Positions 10,875 to 21,300 of a stretch of DNA of 64,000 nt are shown here, piece by piece. This stretch comes from Tetrapisispora phaffii CBS 4417 (lineage: Eukaryota > Ascomycota > Saccharomycetes > Saccharomycetales > Saccharomycetaceae): NCBI RefSeq assembly GCF_000236905.1, contig NC_016520.1, positions 930,001 through 994,000 of the forward strand. The letters run 5' to 3'. The notes beneath the pieces are model-generated. The model saw only the letters and a list, made by a program, of their open reading frames with translations. It was not told the origin of the DNA and did no database searches. Positions within the stretch are counted from its first letter, which is position 1; each line of letters opens with the position of its first letter. The position numbers and the translations under genes are program-made.

Positions 10875-12050
10875 CAGGTATAAATCAAATATATATATCT
10901 GCGTGCGTGCGTGTGTGTGTATGTGTCTATGTATGCTTAAGTTATCGGTGGTGGAGGGAGGTGTGCATGCCAATGAGACCTATAACCATGACAAAAATTA
11001 TTTTAATTCAAAACAGGTATATAAATAAACACTTTAATATATATAAATGAAATTGAAGATTGAAGTTCGAACGTTAAAAGATTATACAGGTTGAATATAA
11101 ATTGATGAGAATTGAATAGGAAGGCTGAACTACTGTGATGGGTGTCTACGAAAAAGGATGAGCCCCGAATCTTTTAATGCAGATAAAAGTATATTTTTGT
11201 TTATCTCTACAATAAACTATTTATCAACTAATTATAACTTAAAGTAGTGGGACTTTGAAAAGGAAGAAAAGCCTTCAACGTTTTGCTATTATCTTGTCAC
11301 CGATTTTCTTCTGCTGACGAAAAATAAAAGAAAGCTTATAAAAACCGAAAAGACCAGCAGTATATTGTACGTAGTGGGAGCGGTATGAATTGTATGGTAA
11401 GTGTGTAGTGAGCTTGTTCTTGTTGTTGCAGTCTTGTTACGTCTGTCGTACGGTGGTTAGTGGGAGAGGTGGAAAAAAGTGACGCGTTTTGACGCGTTCA
11501 GACAAGAGAGGCAGGTGGAGGAGAGCAACACGGAAGTTGTATGATAACTCTGTGGTGCTTGTGTGTGTGTGTGTCTCGTCGTCGTCCCGTGTTGCTAAAA
11601 ATACACCAAAAGGGCTTCAAAGTGTCTGAGAACGGGAACGTACGCACTTGACGGGACGGGAGTTGTGGATCACGTTGGGACGTACGAAGAAGACAGAGGT
11701 AGGCGCAATGGCAAGGGCAAGCAGCAAAACGGCAATCTAGAACGAATCTCACGTGGGGCAGGATTTCTCGTGTTTGACGACAAGCGAACTGCAGGGGAAA
11801 GCAGAAGGAGAACGTTGTTTTGCTATGCAAATTTGCTGGTCCTGGGTAACAAGACCAGATTGTGCTTACTTCAAGCGTCAAGGAAGGGAGAATAAGATCG
11901 GCGGCTGTTTGTCGTAACGATGATCATATGACGATCAGCAGCAGTCTTAAGAGGAATATCTCGGTTTGTTTTCTTGGTTATTTACATGGTATATATATAT
12001 ATATATATAATAGAGAGGTCCAGTGTAGAAGAGGAAAGACACACATTGAT
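10875..12050. other. GC-elevated intergenic region upstream of the transporter gene
   Basis: 1.2 kb between the transporter start and the SCO stop codon, both on the minus strand. The part at 11350-11950 is far richer in G on the plus strand than the rest of the window. It has short GT runs near 10910 and 11560. Two MluI-cell-cycle boxes (ACGCGT) lie at 11482-11487 and 11492-11497. The open frames here (such as 11498-11881 minus) resemble no known protein. It may be a long C-rich leader of the transporter mRNA or an unrecognised RNA gene. Confidence 0.4.
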
Positions 12051-13043
12051 CTATTTGAATAAGAATGCGTACCATGTTTCATCTCTTTTTTGTCTTTCTG
12101 CAGTTGGGACAAAATTGTCTACATATTCTTTAATGTTTTCTACCCCTGTGACTTCGTCGCTATTTAAGCCTAATACTTGTGCAAAATTACCTTCAGGGTC
12201 CATTAGATAGAAAAATACAGAGTGATCGACTAAATAATCTTGAGTGGGTTGAATGCCAGGTGGGGTTGAAAAGTACACTCTGTATTTTTTACAGACATCC
12301 TTAATGGAATCGTAGTCACCAGTTAACCCGATTATATCTTCATGGAAGTCCTTTAAATATTCTTTTATAACGTCGGGAGAATCTCTTGCGGGGTCACAAG
12401 TAATAAAAATTGGTTGAATCTCAATATTGTGCTTTGATTTTAATGTATTTAACCAAATCCCCAATTTATCTAATTCATCAGGACAAATATCGGGACAATG
12501 GGTGAATCCAAAATAAATCAATGACCATTTATTCAACAAATCTTTCTCCGTAAACTCTTCATTGGTTGCACTATTGATTAATTTGAATGGTCCTCCAATT
12601 AATGGTTTACCATACCCCCTATTTGCCTCTGCTTCTCTTTCGACTTCTAATCTTTTCTTCTCTTTTTGGAAAAAATAACTTAATGCTGACCCAACAATTA
12701 TAAATAAAATACCTGCTTTCCACGTAGAGAATTCGATTGATCCGGAATTGACCCCGTTCACATTCTCGTTTCCCCTTTCATTCCCGTTCCTATATCCACT
12801 ATTTCCATCAACTCCGATCGGCACTCTACTTAACGGCTTCTTACTTTTAAATGTGATGTCATCAGTAGATGTCTTTGTATTATTAGGGGAAATCTTGTTG
12901 GATTTGGAATCTAATGGGTTATTCTGTAATTGGTGGCATGCATTATTGCTTAATAATCGGAAACTGTTGGGGTTCCTAATATTAGTTACTCTTTTATTAA
13001 TAATTGATAACCCTTGATTGTTTTTTAAAATACTTCTAAACAT
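12051..13043 (-). CDS. SCO1: Mitochondrial copper chaperone for cytochrome c oxidase (Sco1/Sco2)
   Basis: A 330-aa inner-membrane protein that delivers copper to the CuA site of cytochrome oxidase subunit 2. The N-terminus is rich in Arg, Asn and Ser with few acids, as expected of a mitochondrial presequence. One membrane segment spans about 109-125. The thioredoxin-like domain faces the intermembrane space and holds copper-binding CPDIC at 183-187 and the partner histidine near 274 in DYLVDHSVF. The C-terminus ends WYAFLFK. An upstream extension starts only with TTG, so the ATG at 13043 is used. SCO1 and SCO2 are paralogues in S. cerevisiae; position beside CHS3 matches SCO2 (YBR024W), so the symbol could be either. 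Confidence 0.93.
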   Translation of the reverse strand: MFRSILKNNQGLSIINKRVTNIRNPNSFRLLSNNACHQLQNNPLDSKSNKISPNNTKTSTDDITFKSKKPLSRVPIGVDGNSGYRNGNERGNENVNGVNSGSIEFSTWKAGILFIIVGSALSYFFQKEKKRLEVEREAEANRGYGKPLIGGPFKLINSATNEEFTEKDLLNKWSLIYFGFTHCPDICPDELDKLGIWLNTLKSKHNIEIQPIFITCDPARDSPDVIKEYLKDFHEDIIGLTGDYDSIKDVCKKYRVYFSTPPGIQPTQDYLVDHSVFFYLMDPEGNFAQVLGLNSDEVTGVENIKEYVDNFVPTAERQKRDETWYAFLFK

Positions 13044-13574
13044 ACTTAAACGAAGAACTAAAAAAAAATTTCTAGATTGTTTCTCTCTTTCTGTTATTCT
13101 TTGATTAATACTACGTATTAAGAGCTCTTGACATAAAATTGATAATATCAAAGCAAGTAATTTATTATAAAAAGGTATGTTTATATATATATACTTTTAC
13201 ACATGTTGCGTCTAGTTTAAGTTTGCTCGTAGCTTGGCAACGTTGAATTGATATATTTTATTTTTTAACAAATGAGCAAATATATTGTATTACCCGCATA
13301 CACTTTGTTCCTGTTCTTAGAAAATATAGACGTTTTTTCCGACATTTCCTATTTAATACCATTAAGCATACTATTAGCGTTACTATTTGTCTATGAAAAA
13401 TTGCATCGAAGATCTACAACAATGATCTTTCATATACAAATATAAAATTATGTAATTTCATTACGTAGTAGTACTAGGCAAATAATCAACACATTCAAGA
13501 ATATTAGTCTGTGGTCACTCTTCCCCTCCCCTATGAATATATAGAGAGAAAGACAATATCAAGTACGCATTATC
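13044..13574. promoter_or_regulatory. Divergent SCO-CHS3 promoter with Reb1-type motif
   Basis: 531 bp between two divergently transcribed genes. A Reb1-type motif TTACCCG lies at 13290-13296 near the middle, a common arrangement for nucleosome-free divergent yeast promoters. A TA-rich tract near 13180 may serve the SCO side. Confidence 0.5.
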
Positions 13575-16500
13575 ATGAGTTTGGGTCATTATGATAATGA
13601 CGATGACGATAATTATTATCTATCGAATTTTAATGAAGAAGACGGTGCGGTAAGGAATGGCAACAATGGTACCGGGGTCAGTAGGTTAAACTCAACAAGA
13701 AATAGAAATAGAAATAGAAATTCTTTACTCAGTAACCATTCTAATGGTAATGGAAGAATGAACTCTTTCCGTTTGCCAGCAAGAAATAATTCGTTAATTA
13801 GACCAGAAAGAAGAAGAAGTCATAATTCAAAAGAAAATAATCCAAATTATCACTCATTGCAAAAAAAATTGCAATTACAATCGCATAACCGTAATAATTA
13901 TATAGAAATTAATAATGATATTCCAGTCTATACAAACACAGATCCTGCGAATAATAGATTCAGTATCACTAGTAATATTTATGAAATGGATGAATTAAAT
14001 ATTCAAAATGACGGACATGCAATTGATGACGATGATTTAAACAACACTGTAGATGATGATAATTATAATAACACAAGGAATCGTAATAGTGTCAGGAATT
14101 TCGATGATAAATCAGAAAATACAAAAAATGATTATATTCAATTTCATGACCAAGAGGTTGATGATGATTTTGACACTATATTGAATGGTAATGATGATAC
14201 TGATGCTTTATTAAATAAAGAAACGTATACTTTCAAAAGGAAGAAAAATTTTAGTCTTTGGGAATTATATTATACTGTTCTAACATTTTGGGCTCCAGCT
14301 CCATTATTAGCATTGTTTGGTTTAAAGAGTTTAGATAGACAGACGGCTTGGAGAGATAAAATAGCTTTGATTTCAATTATTTTCTATCTGGCTGCAATCA
14401 TTGGTTTCATTATTTATGGTTGCTCGAAAACAATTTGTAAAACACAAGCTTTGCGTTTTAAAAATGATGAAGTTTCTTTAAATTATTTAATTATAAATGG
14501 TAAAGCCTATAATTTAGAAAGGTCATCACATCCGGGTGTAGCAGGCATTGATGCAGGCACAAATGTGTTATATCCACCAATTAATGCAGGAGGTATGGAT
14601 GCGACGTTTTTATTCCAAAATGTAAATGGTAATTGCCATAATTTAATTACTGCATTGGATAATTCAACTATTCCAACAGATGATGATGGTAATATGGCTT
14701 GGTATTTCCCTTGTAAATTAAGAAACCCAGATGGTTCAACACAAGTGAATTTCACTGAATCCGAATATTATAGTGGCTGGGCATGTCATACTTCGGAAAC
14801 CGCTAGAGAATCATTCTATGAGCTAGATAGTACAGCGGACATTTACTTCACCTGGGATGATATTAGAAATTCAACAAGAAATTTAGTGGTCTATAATGGA
14901 CATGTGTTAGATTTAGATTTGATTAATTGGTTCGATAGAGATCAACTTGAATACCCTGTTTTATTTGATGATTTAAAAAATTGGAATTTACAAGGTTATG
15001 ATTTATCAGTTTTATTAACAACTTCACATGAAAAAAAAATTGGTAGATGTTTAACAGAAATTATAAAAGTCGGCGAGATTGATAGCAAAACTATTGGTTG
15101 CATTGCATCTGATATAATCTTATATTTATCATTGATATTCATTTTATCAGTTGTTATCTTTAAATTTATTGTAGCTTGTTATTTCCGTTGGTTTATTGCT
15201 AAAACCCAAGGTGCATTCGAAACTGATAATAGAACAATGGATGAGCATACTAATCAGATTGAAGATTGGTCTGAAAATATATATTCTCAAGGTCCAGTGA
15301 AAAGTGTAGCAACTACAATGAGGAGTAGAAGCAAATCAATATCTGATCAATTAAACAAAAATAATAAAAAAACATTTTTCTATTCAGATGATGGGAGTCA
15401 AGATATTGAAAATAATTATGGGGAATTCAATGATAATGATCCAATCAAGTATGGTTCTATAAATGGTATGGTCACTATGAGTACACAGCAATTAAGCTTA
15501 GGTGATGTTGATGAAGAGATTATTGAACTTCAATCAGCAACATTTTGTAACAGCAAGAAAAATCAACTATCCCAATTTAAGTATCGAAATAAGAAGGAAA
15601 GTTTATCCACTCAATCATTACTCTTAAGTGAAACCACCATGTCTCCAGCGCCAGGTATCAAAAACAATGTTAGCAATGTTGATACTTTAGATCCATCAAA
15701 TATTCATCCAGATATTGTACAACAGCCACCAATTGATTTTATGCCTTATAACTTCCCTTTTATTCATGCAATTTGTTTTGTCACTTGCTACTCAGAAGGT
15801 GAAGATAGTATAAGAACTACCTTGGATTCTATTGCTACAACAGATTATCCAAATTCTCATAAATTAATTATGGTTGTTTGTGACGGTTTGATTAAAGGGT
15901 CAGGTAATGATGTGTCTACTCCCGATATTACATTAGGTATGATGAAAGATTTTGTTGTGGAGCCAAAAAATGTGGAAGCACATTCATATGTTGCAGTCGC
16001 AGCAGGTAAAAAGAGACACAATATGGCTAAGGTTTACGCGGGCTTTTATAATTATGATGATGACACAGTTCCAATTGAAAAACAGCAACAAGTTCCAATG
16101 ATTACTATTGTCAAATGTGGTACACCAGAAGAACAAGTTTCCGCAAAACCTGGTAATAGAGGTAAACGTGATTCCCAAATTATTTTGATGTCTTTCTTAC
16201 AAAAAATTACTTTTGATGAAAGAATGTCTCAGTTAGAATATCAAATATTAAGTAATATATGGCAGATAACTGGTTTAATGGCAAGTTTCTATGAATGTGT
16301 ATTAATGGTAGATGCAGATACAAAAGTATTCCCAGATTCATTGACACATATGGTTGCTGAATTAGTAAGGGATCCGAATATATCTGGATTATGTGGTGAA
16401 ACTAAAATTGCTAATAAATCAGATACTTGGATAACAGCTATTCAAGTATTTGAATATTTTATATCGCATCATTTATCAAAAGCTTTTGAATCAGTTTTTG

Positions 16501-17285
16501 GTTCAGTTACATGTTTGCCAGGCTGTTTTTCTATTTATCGTATTAAGAGTCCAAAAGGTCATGATGGGTACTGGGTACCTATTTTAGCAAATCCTGATAT
16601 TGTCGAACGTTATTCTGATAACGTTACTGATACATTGCATAAAAAAAACCTGTTATTATTAGGTGAAGATAGATATTTATCCTCGTTAATGTTAGGGACA
16701 TTTCCTAAAAAGAAACAGATTTTTGTCCGAAAAGCTGCCTGTAAAACTGTTGTACCAGACACGTTTAAAGTTCTTTTATCGCAACGTCGTCGTTGGATTA
16801 ATTCAACTATTCATAATTTGTTTGAGTTAGTCTTGATAAAGGATTTATGTGGTGTTTTCTGTTTCTCAATGCAATTTGTAATTGGTATGGAATTGATAGG
16901 GACATTAGTTCTTCCATTAGCATTAGCATCGACACTATATGTAATTTTCTATGCAATTGCTTCCCAGACGGCTCCTATTGTGACATTGGTTTTGTTAGCC
17001 ATCATCCTAGGTCTACCCGGTGTTTTAGTGGTACTCACTGCTACTAAAGCGATATATTTAATGTGGATGCTAATTTACCTTTTCGCTTTGCCTGTCTGGA
17101 CTTTTGTACTACCTATATATGCATTTTGGAAATTTGACGACTTTAGTTGGGGTGAGACAAGAACTATTAGTGGTGGAGAAGGTGCTGAAGAGGCTGATGA
17201 AGGTCAATTTGATTCTTCTAACATCAAAATGAGAACTTGGAGAGAATTTGAAAGGTCAGAAAAGAGGGAGAGAGGTGAGCTTTAA
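13575..17285 (+). CDS. CHS3: Chitin synthase III catalytic subunit (Chs3)
   Basis: Polymerises UDP-N-acetylglucosamine into cell-wall and bud-neck chitin; an integral protein cycling between Golgi/chitosomes and plasma membrane. The 1236-aa product has an acidic, Asn-rich cytosolic N-terminus (about 1-220) and membrane segments near 235-285 and 515-540. The family-2 glycosyltransferase core has VDADTKVFPD near 911, GEDRYLSSL near 1029 and QRRRWINST near 1070. A C-terminal cluster of helices is followed by a charged tail. It is somewhat longer than the S. cerevisiae protein (1165 aa), mainly in the low-complexity N-terminus. POA1 follows tail to tail, as in the YBR023C-YBR022W order. Confidence 0.97.
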   Translation: MSLGHYDNDDDDNYYLSNFNEEDGAVRNGNNGTGVSRLNSTRNRNRNRNSLLSNHSNGNGRMNSFRLPARNNSLIRPERRRSHNSKENNPNYHSLQKKLQLQSHNRNNYIEINNDIPVYTNTDPANNRFSITSNIYEMDELNIQNDGHAIDDDDLNNTVDDDNYNNTRNRNSVRNFDDKSENTKNDYIQFHDQEVDDDFDTILNGNDDTDALLNKETYTFKRKKNFSLWELYYTVLTFWAPAPLLALFGLKSLDRQTAWRDKIALISIIFYLAAIIGFIIYGCSKTICKTQALRFKNDEVSLNYLIINGKAYNLERSSHPGVAGIDAGTNVLYPPINAGGMDATFLFQNVNGNCHNLITALDNSTIPTDDDGNMAWYFPCKLRNPDGSTQVNFTESEYYSGWACHTSETARESFYELDSTADIYFTWDDIRNSTRNLVVYNGHVLDLDLINWFDRDQLEYPVLFDDLKNWNLQGYDLSVLLTTSHEKKIGRCLTEIIKVGEIDSKTIGCIASDIILYLSLIFILSVVIFKFIVACYFRWFIAKTQGAFETDNRTMDEHTNQIEDWSENIYSQGPVKSVATTMRSRSKSISDQLNKNNKKTFFYSDDGSQDIENNYGEFNDNDPIKYGSINGMVTMSTQQLSLGDVDEEIIELQSATFCNSKKNQLSQFKYRNKKESLSTQSLLLSETTMSPAPGIKNNVSNVDTLDPSNIHPDIVQQPPIDFMPYNFPFIHAICFVTCYSEGEDSIRTTLDSIATTDYPNSHKLIMVVCDGLIKGSGNDVSTPDITLGMMKDFVVEPKNVEAHSYVAVAAGKKRHNMAKVYAGFYNYDDDTVPIEKQQQVPMITIVKCGTPEEQVSAKPGNRGKRDSQIILMSFLQKITFDERMSQLEYQILSNIWQITGLMASFYECVLMVDADTKVFPDSLTHMVAELVRDPNISGLCGETKIANKSDTWITAIQVFEYFISHHLSKAFESVFGSVTCLPGCFSIYRIKSPKGHDGYWVPILANPDIVERYSDNVTDTLHKKNLLLLGEDRYLSSLMLGTFPKKKQIFVRKAACKTVVPDTFKVLLSQRRRWINSTIHNLFELVLIKDLCGVFCFSMQFVIGMELIGTLVLPLALASTLYVIFYAIASQTAPIVTLVLLAIILGLPGVLVVLTATKAIYLMWMLIYLFALPVWTFVLPIYAFWKFDDFSWGETRTISGGEGAEEADEGQFDSSNIKMRTWREFERSEKRERGEL

Positions 17286-17493
17286 ACTATTAAAAGAACA
17301 ATAATTTAATCTCGCTTTATCTTTAATTGCATTGATTTATATCTGATTTTATCTATTGCATATAAATAAAACATTTAATAATTTAATATTGGATAAATAA
17401 ATGTATTTACTTGACTTTGTAAACTAATGCTACATATAAACAAAGTTAAAATCTAATTGGTTTCAATGCACACTAAGTGTATTTTTTTTGCAA

Positions 17494-18030
17494 TTAGAGT
17501 TCATAAACCACAAATTCTAATTCAGCTTCGAATTCTTTTAGTATGGCTTCTGATTTTTCCCAAGGAACGCCAAATATACCGCTATTTATCTTTGGCATTT
17601 CTAAAGAATATTTGGATAAAGGTTTACGAATATCATCTGTCATTGTTTCAATAGTACTACTAATTTCCTTATCAATTAATAAATCATCAGTTCGAATCAT
17701 TTTATTCAATTGAAGCAATGCTAATTTTGTGTATTTAAGGATATCACTTGAAGTATCATGACTTGCTCCTCCGAACGATGAAGTGAATAAACAGGCGATG
17801 AGCTGATTTTCATCTTCATAGCTAGGGATTAAGACACATTTTCCAAGTAATGCATTGTTATATTGTGAGCATATCCTCACATACATATCCTCAGCTCTTG
17901 GATAATGTGTAGCTAATTGATATGCAATTCCTCCACCCCAAGAACCATTACAATTACATGACTGAATTATTATTCTAGGATGCTTCACAGCATTTAAAAT
18001 GTTACCTTTATAATATCTTATATTATTCAT
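17494..18030 (-). CDS. POA1: ADP-ribose 1''-phosphate phosphatase (macro domain, Poa1)
   Basis: A single macro-domain enzyme of 178 aa that removes phosphate from ADP-ribose 1''-phosphate, a by-product of tRNA splicing. The ligand-binding stretch SCNCNGSWGGGIAYQLA lies near the N-terminus, and the conserved tail includes INSGIFGVPWEKSE. The open frame begins 10 codons earlier at 18060, but the second ATG at 18030 (MNNIRYYKGN) matches the start and length of yeast Poa1 (177 aa). Both starts remain possible. Confidence 0.93.
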   Translation of the reverse strand: MNNIRYYKGNILNAVKHPRIIIQSCNCNGSWGGGIAYQLATHYPRAEDMYVRICSQYNNALLGKCVLIPSYEDENQLIACLFTSSFGGASHDTSSDILKYTKLALLQLNKMIRTDDLLIDKEISSTIETMTDDIRKPLSKYSLEMPKINSGIFGVPWEKSEAILKEFEAELEFVVYEL

Positions 18031-18356
18031 ATTGTGAATAAACGATATAATGATTTCCACTATAATATTGTATACTTATGCTTATTCTATTAAAATTAAC
18101 AGCTATATAAAATATAAGATCTCTTTTCATAGTCATCATCTCTCAAGTTCCTTTTTAGCTTTTACCCTTTAATTTAAATGTAAATGGGAGATTCAACCGG
18201 TTACACAATTTCGCATTTTCCAGTAGCGGTAATAAAACAAATTAAAATGTAATTACAAGTTAAATATACGATAATATTATGGTAACTTATATAGATAATT
18301 TGTATTATTTGATAGTAAGGTAGCACTTATATATTTAATGGACTTCACGCATATGA
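18031..18356. other. POA1 upstream / SNQ2-like downstream spacer
   Basis: About 330 bp of AT-rich DNA upstream of POA1 and downstream of the ABC transporter stop. No motif stands out. Confidence 0.4.
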
Positions 18357-21300
18357 CTATTTCTTTTGTTTTGAAATTCTGAGGAATTGACGAATTCTAT
18401 TGAAGAAATACCTTATGTTTTCCTTTTGCTGGAATCCTAGATTTTTGACATGGAACAGATAATAAACTGCCAACATAGCCCCAATGTTAAATAAAATAAA
18501 TGCCCAGAAAAATCCAAAATTTCTCCATAAGTTACTATAATGTGCACCTATTCTCGCTAAATATTGATCCCCAACAGAGTATGTGCAATATGCACAATTT
18601 GTTGTTGACTCGGGATTATTGATATATCCAGTATGTTCATTTAAATACACTTGCATGTATTCTCCACATGTTTGTCCTGGGGGTGGGTTGAAGTAAGAAT
18701 ATTCTTTAGACGTACAAATTACCGGCTTTTCGTGCAACATAATTCCAACCAGGTTTTGGACAAAATATGTGTAAGGGGATGCTTTAAACATGAAGGTCCA
18801 GAATCCAGGCATTAAATACTCAGGTTGTACAACACCACAGAATGCTACCAACATTGAGATTACGAGACCCATTAAAACATTAGCTGATTGGATATCTGGT
18901 GATAAATATAAGACTAATAGTCCCAAGGCAATAAAGAAAAGTTGGAAAACAATACAATAATTTAAAAAGAACACAGCTGACCGGGAAGCTTCAAAAAATA
19001 GACCTACAGGAAAGTAAAAGCTGACAAAGAAAATAGTTGAAACAAATAAATGAAAGGGTAGTTCTGCTATATACTCTGTTAACACCAGGAGAGACCAGTG
19101 AAACATATTAGATTTAGACTCTCTCACTTCGAATAAATCTCTAGAGATTATTGCTCTACTTTGTATTTGATTAATTGAAGGAGCTGACAGAATGATAGCT
19201 ATGAAAGCAGCAAATAGAGAATTTTGTAATCCAATGAAACTATTATCTACGTGAAAAAATGTGAATCCAATATAGAGTCCACCAACCATAAATAGCATTA
19301 GTTTGGATACAAGATAATTTAGATCCCTCCAGAATATGGTGAATGTCCGTGCTTGAACATATTTAAACTGGTACCAATAGGACGTCGCATATTTTTTTGA
19401 GACGTTACCTCCATGTTCATTATTAACATTCCCTTCTGTTATCAAATTTGCTAGATCTTCTTCAGAATTTTTACATTCCTCAGAATTAACCCACACATCA
19501 GCCATACTGACATCATTATGAGTGGTTGCGCCAGCTCCAATAACGTCCAAGATATATTCAGCAGGGTTTTCAGATACCTCACATTTTCGAGCACCATGGT
19601 TTTCAAAGTAACGAATTAAAGTATTTGAATTTTTACCTATATCCCCAAAGTAAACAGTTTCTCCACCTTTTTGTAATAGTAGTAATCTATCAAATACCTC
19701 AAAAAGCGTTGCAGAAGGCTGGTGAATAGTGCAGAGTATCGATTGTCCAGACTGAGAAAGACGTTTTAATAATCTGACTATTGCCCAAGCTGATTGTGAA
19801 TCTAACCCAGATGTCGGTTCATCTAAAAATAATAATAAATCAGGTTTAGCGGCCAATTCGACACCAATTGATAATTTTTTTCTCTGTTCCACATTTAGTC
19901 CCATTCCGACTTCTCCAACAAGTGCATCAGCATATTCCTCCATGTCTAAGATCTCTAGAACGTCTTCAACATATTCCAACTTTTCGTCATCTGAAATAGA
20001 TTCAGGTCGACGCAATCTCGCTGAAAACTGTAAAGATTCTCTCACTGTAAGTTCGGCTATATGTACATCTTGTTGTTGTACATATCCTATTCTTCTTTCG
20101 AAACTCGAATCAATTGGTGTGTCACCGACTGAAATATCTCCAGTAATTATCCCAAACTCATTTCGTTTCGATAAAACATTTAATAATGTCGTTTTTCCTG
20201 CGCCTGATTCACCCATCAGCGCTGTTAATTTTCCTGGAACGCAATATCCAGAAATATTATTTAGAAGTTGCTTATCACCCGTTTTAAAAGGTATTGTGTA
20301 TGATACTTGTGACCATCGCAATATTTCGGTACTCTGCAAACCTCTAAAAAGGGTGGTAGTAGTCTTTTTCGAAATATTGTAATTACTACCAATACTGTTA
20401 GTTTCCTCTGAATACTCTAGGGGTTGTGCCTCTTCATCTGATGGAAGTCTATGTTTTCCGATCCCCTTTTTTAGGATTAATATGTTTGCATTAGAGCTCA
20501 TTGTAGGTTTAAACTCAGTTATGAGGGCTCTTATAACTAAATATCCTAACAGGAAACACCAGAGTATACCGAAGTTTCTCCATAAGTGTGAATATTTATA
20601 TTCATATTGCACTTCTAAATAATTATCACCAAGGACTGCATTCTGGCCCGGTTCTGATCCTATGAATGCGCATACTTGATGCTGACTACTAGCGTCACTA
20701 TATCCTGACCCGCTTGGGACTAAAGTTCCTCCACAATCCATATTTCTTCCATGGAATTCTGCTAGAAGCATTGCCTCAAACGCATATCTTAAAGGAAGAA
20801 TATAAGCTATCCAAATAAACCATGGCTTTATTTGAGGTAGTTGTATCATATAAGTTGAATACATAGATAATGACAGCATTAAAATACCGTTAATTGCATT
20901 TGCTTGAGCTAAGGTGTTGCATGCAGCACCGATCATTTGAAATAAGCAGTTGATAGATTCAGCACCAATAATCAAAAATAAGTATATTATAAAGAACGCA
21001 CTTGGGGTTCTCCTCAGATTTGATAAAAAATACAATATAATTAAGAATAATGTTAAACCAATTAGTCTGAATGGGAATGCTGCTATCGTCGATGCTAGCG
21101 CTTCAGCTGAGGGATGATATAAACAATAACTTTTGTGTTTATGCACTATTAACTTCTGATCGAATGTTACACTTGCTAAACCCATTAATGAATAATATAA
21201 TAAAGCGAAATATAATATACCACCTCTAGAAAATGCACCTGTGGTTGAGACAGGAGTATTATAAAACAGTGAACCTATAATGAAAGCTTGGATAACTGCA

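Noticed and set aside
11550..11580. GT run as a telomerase RNA template
   Set aside because: It is a simple dinucleotide run with no recognisable telomerase RNA elements around it.
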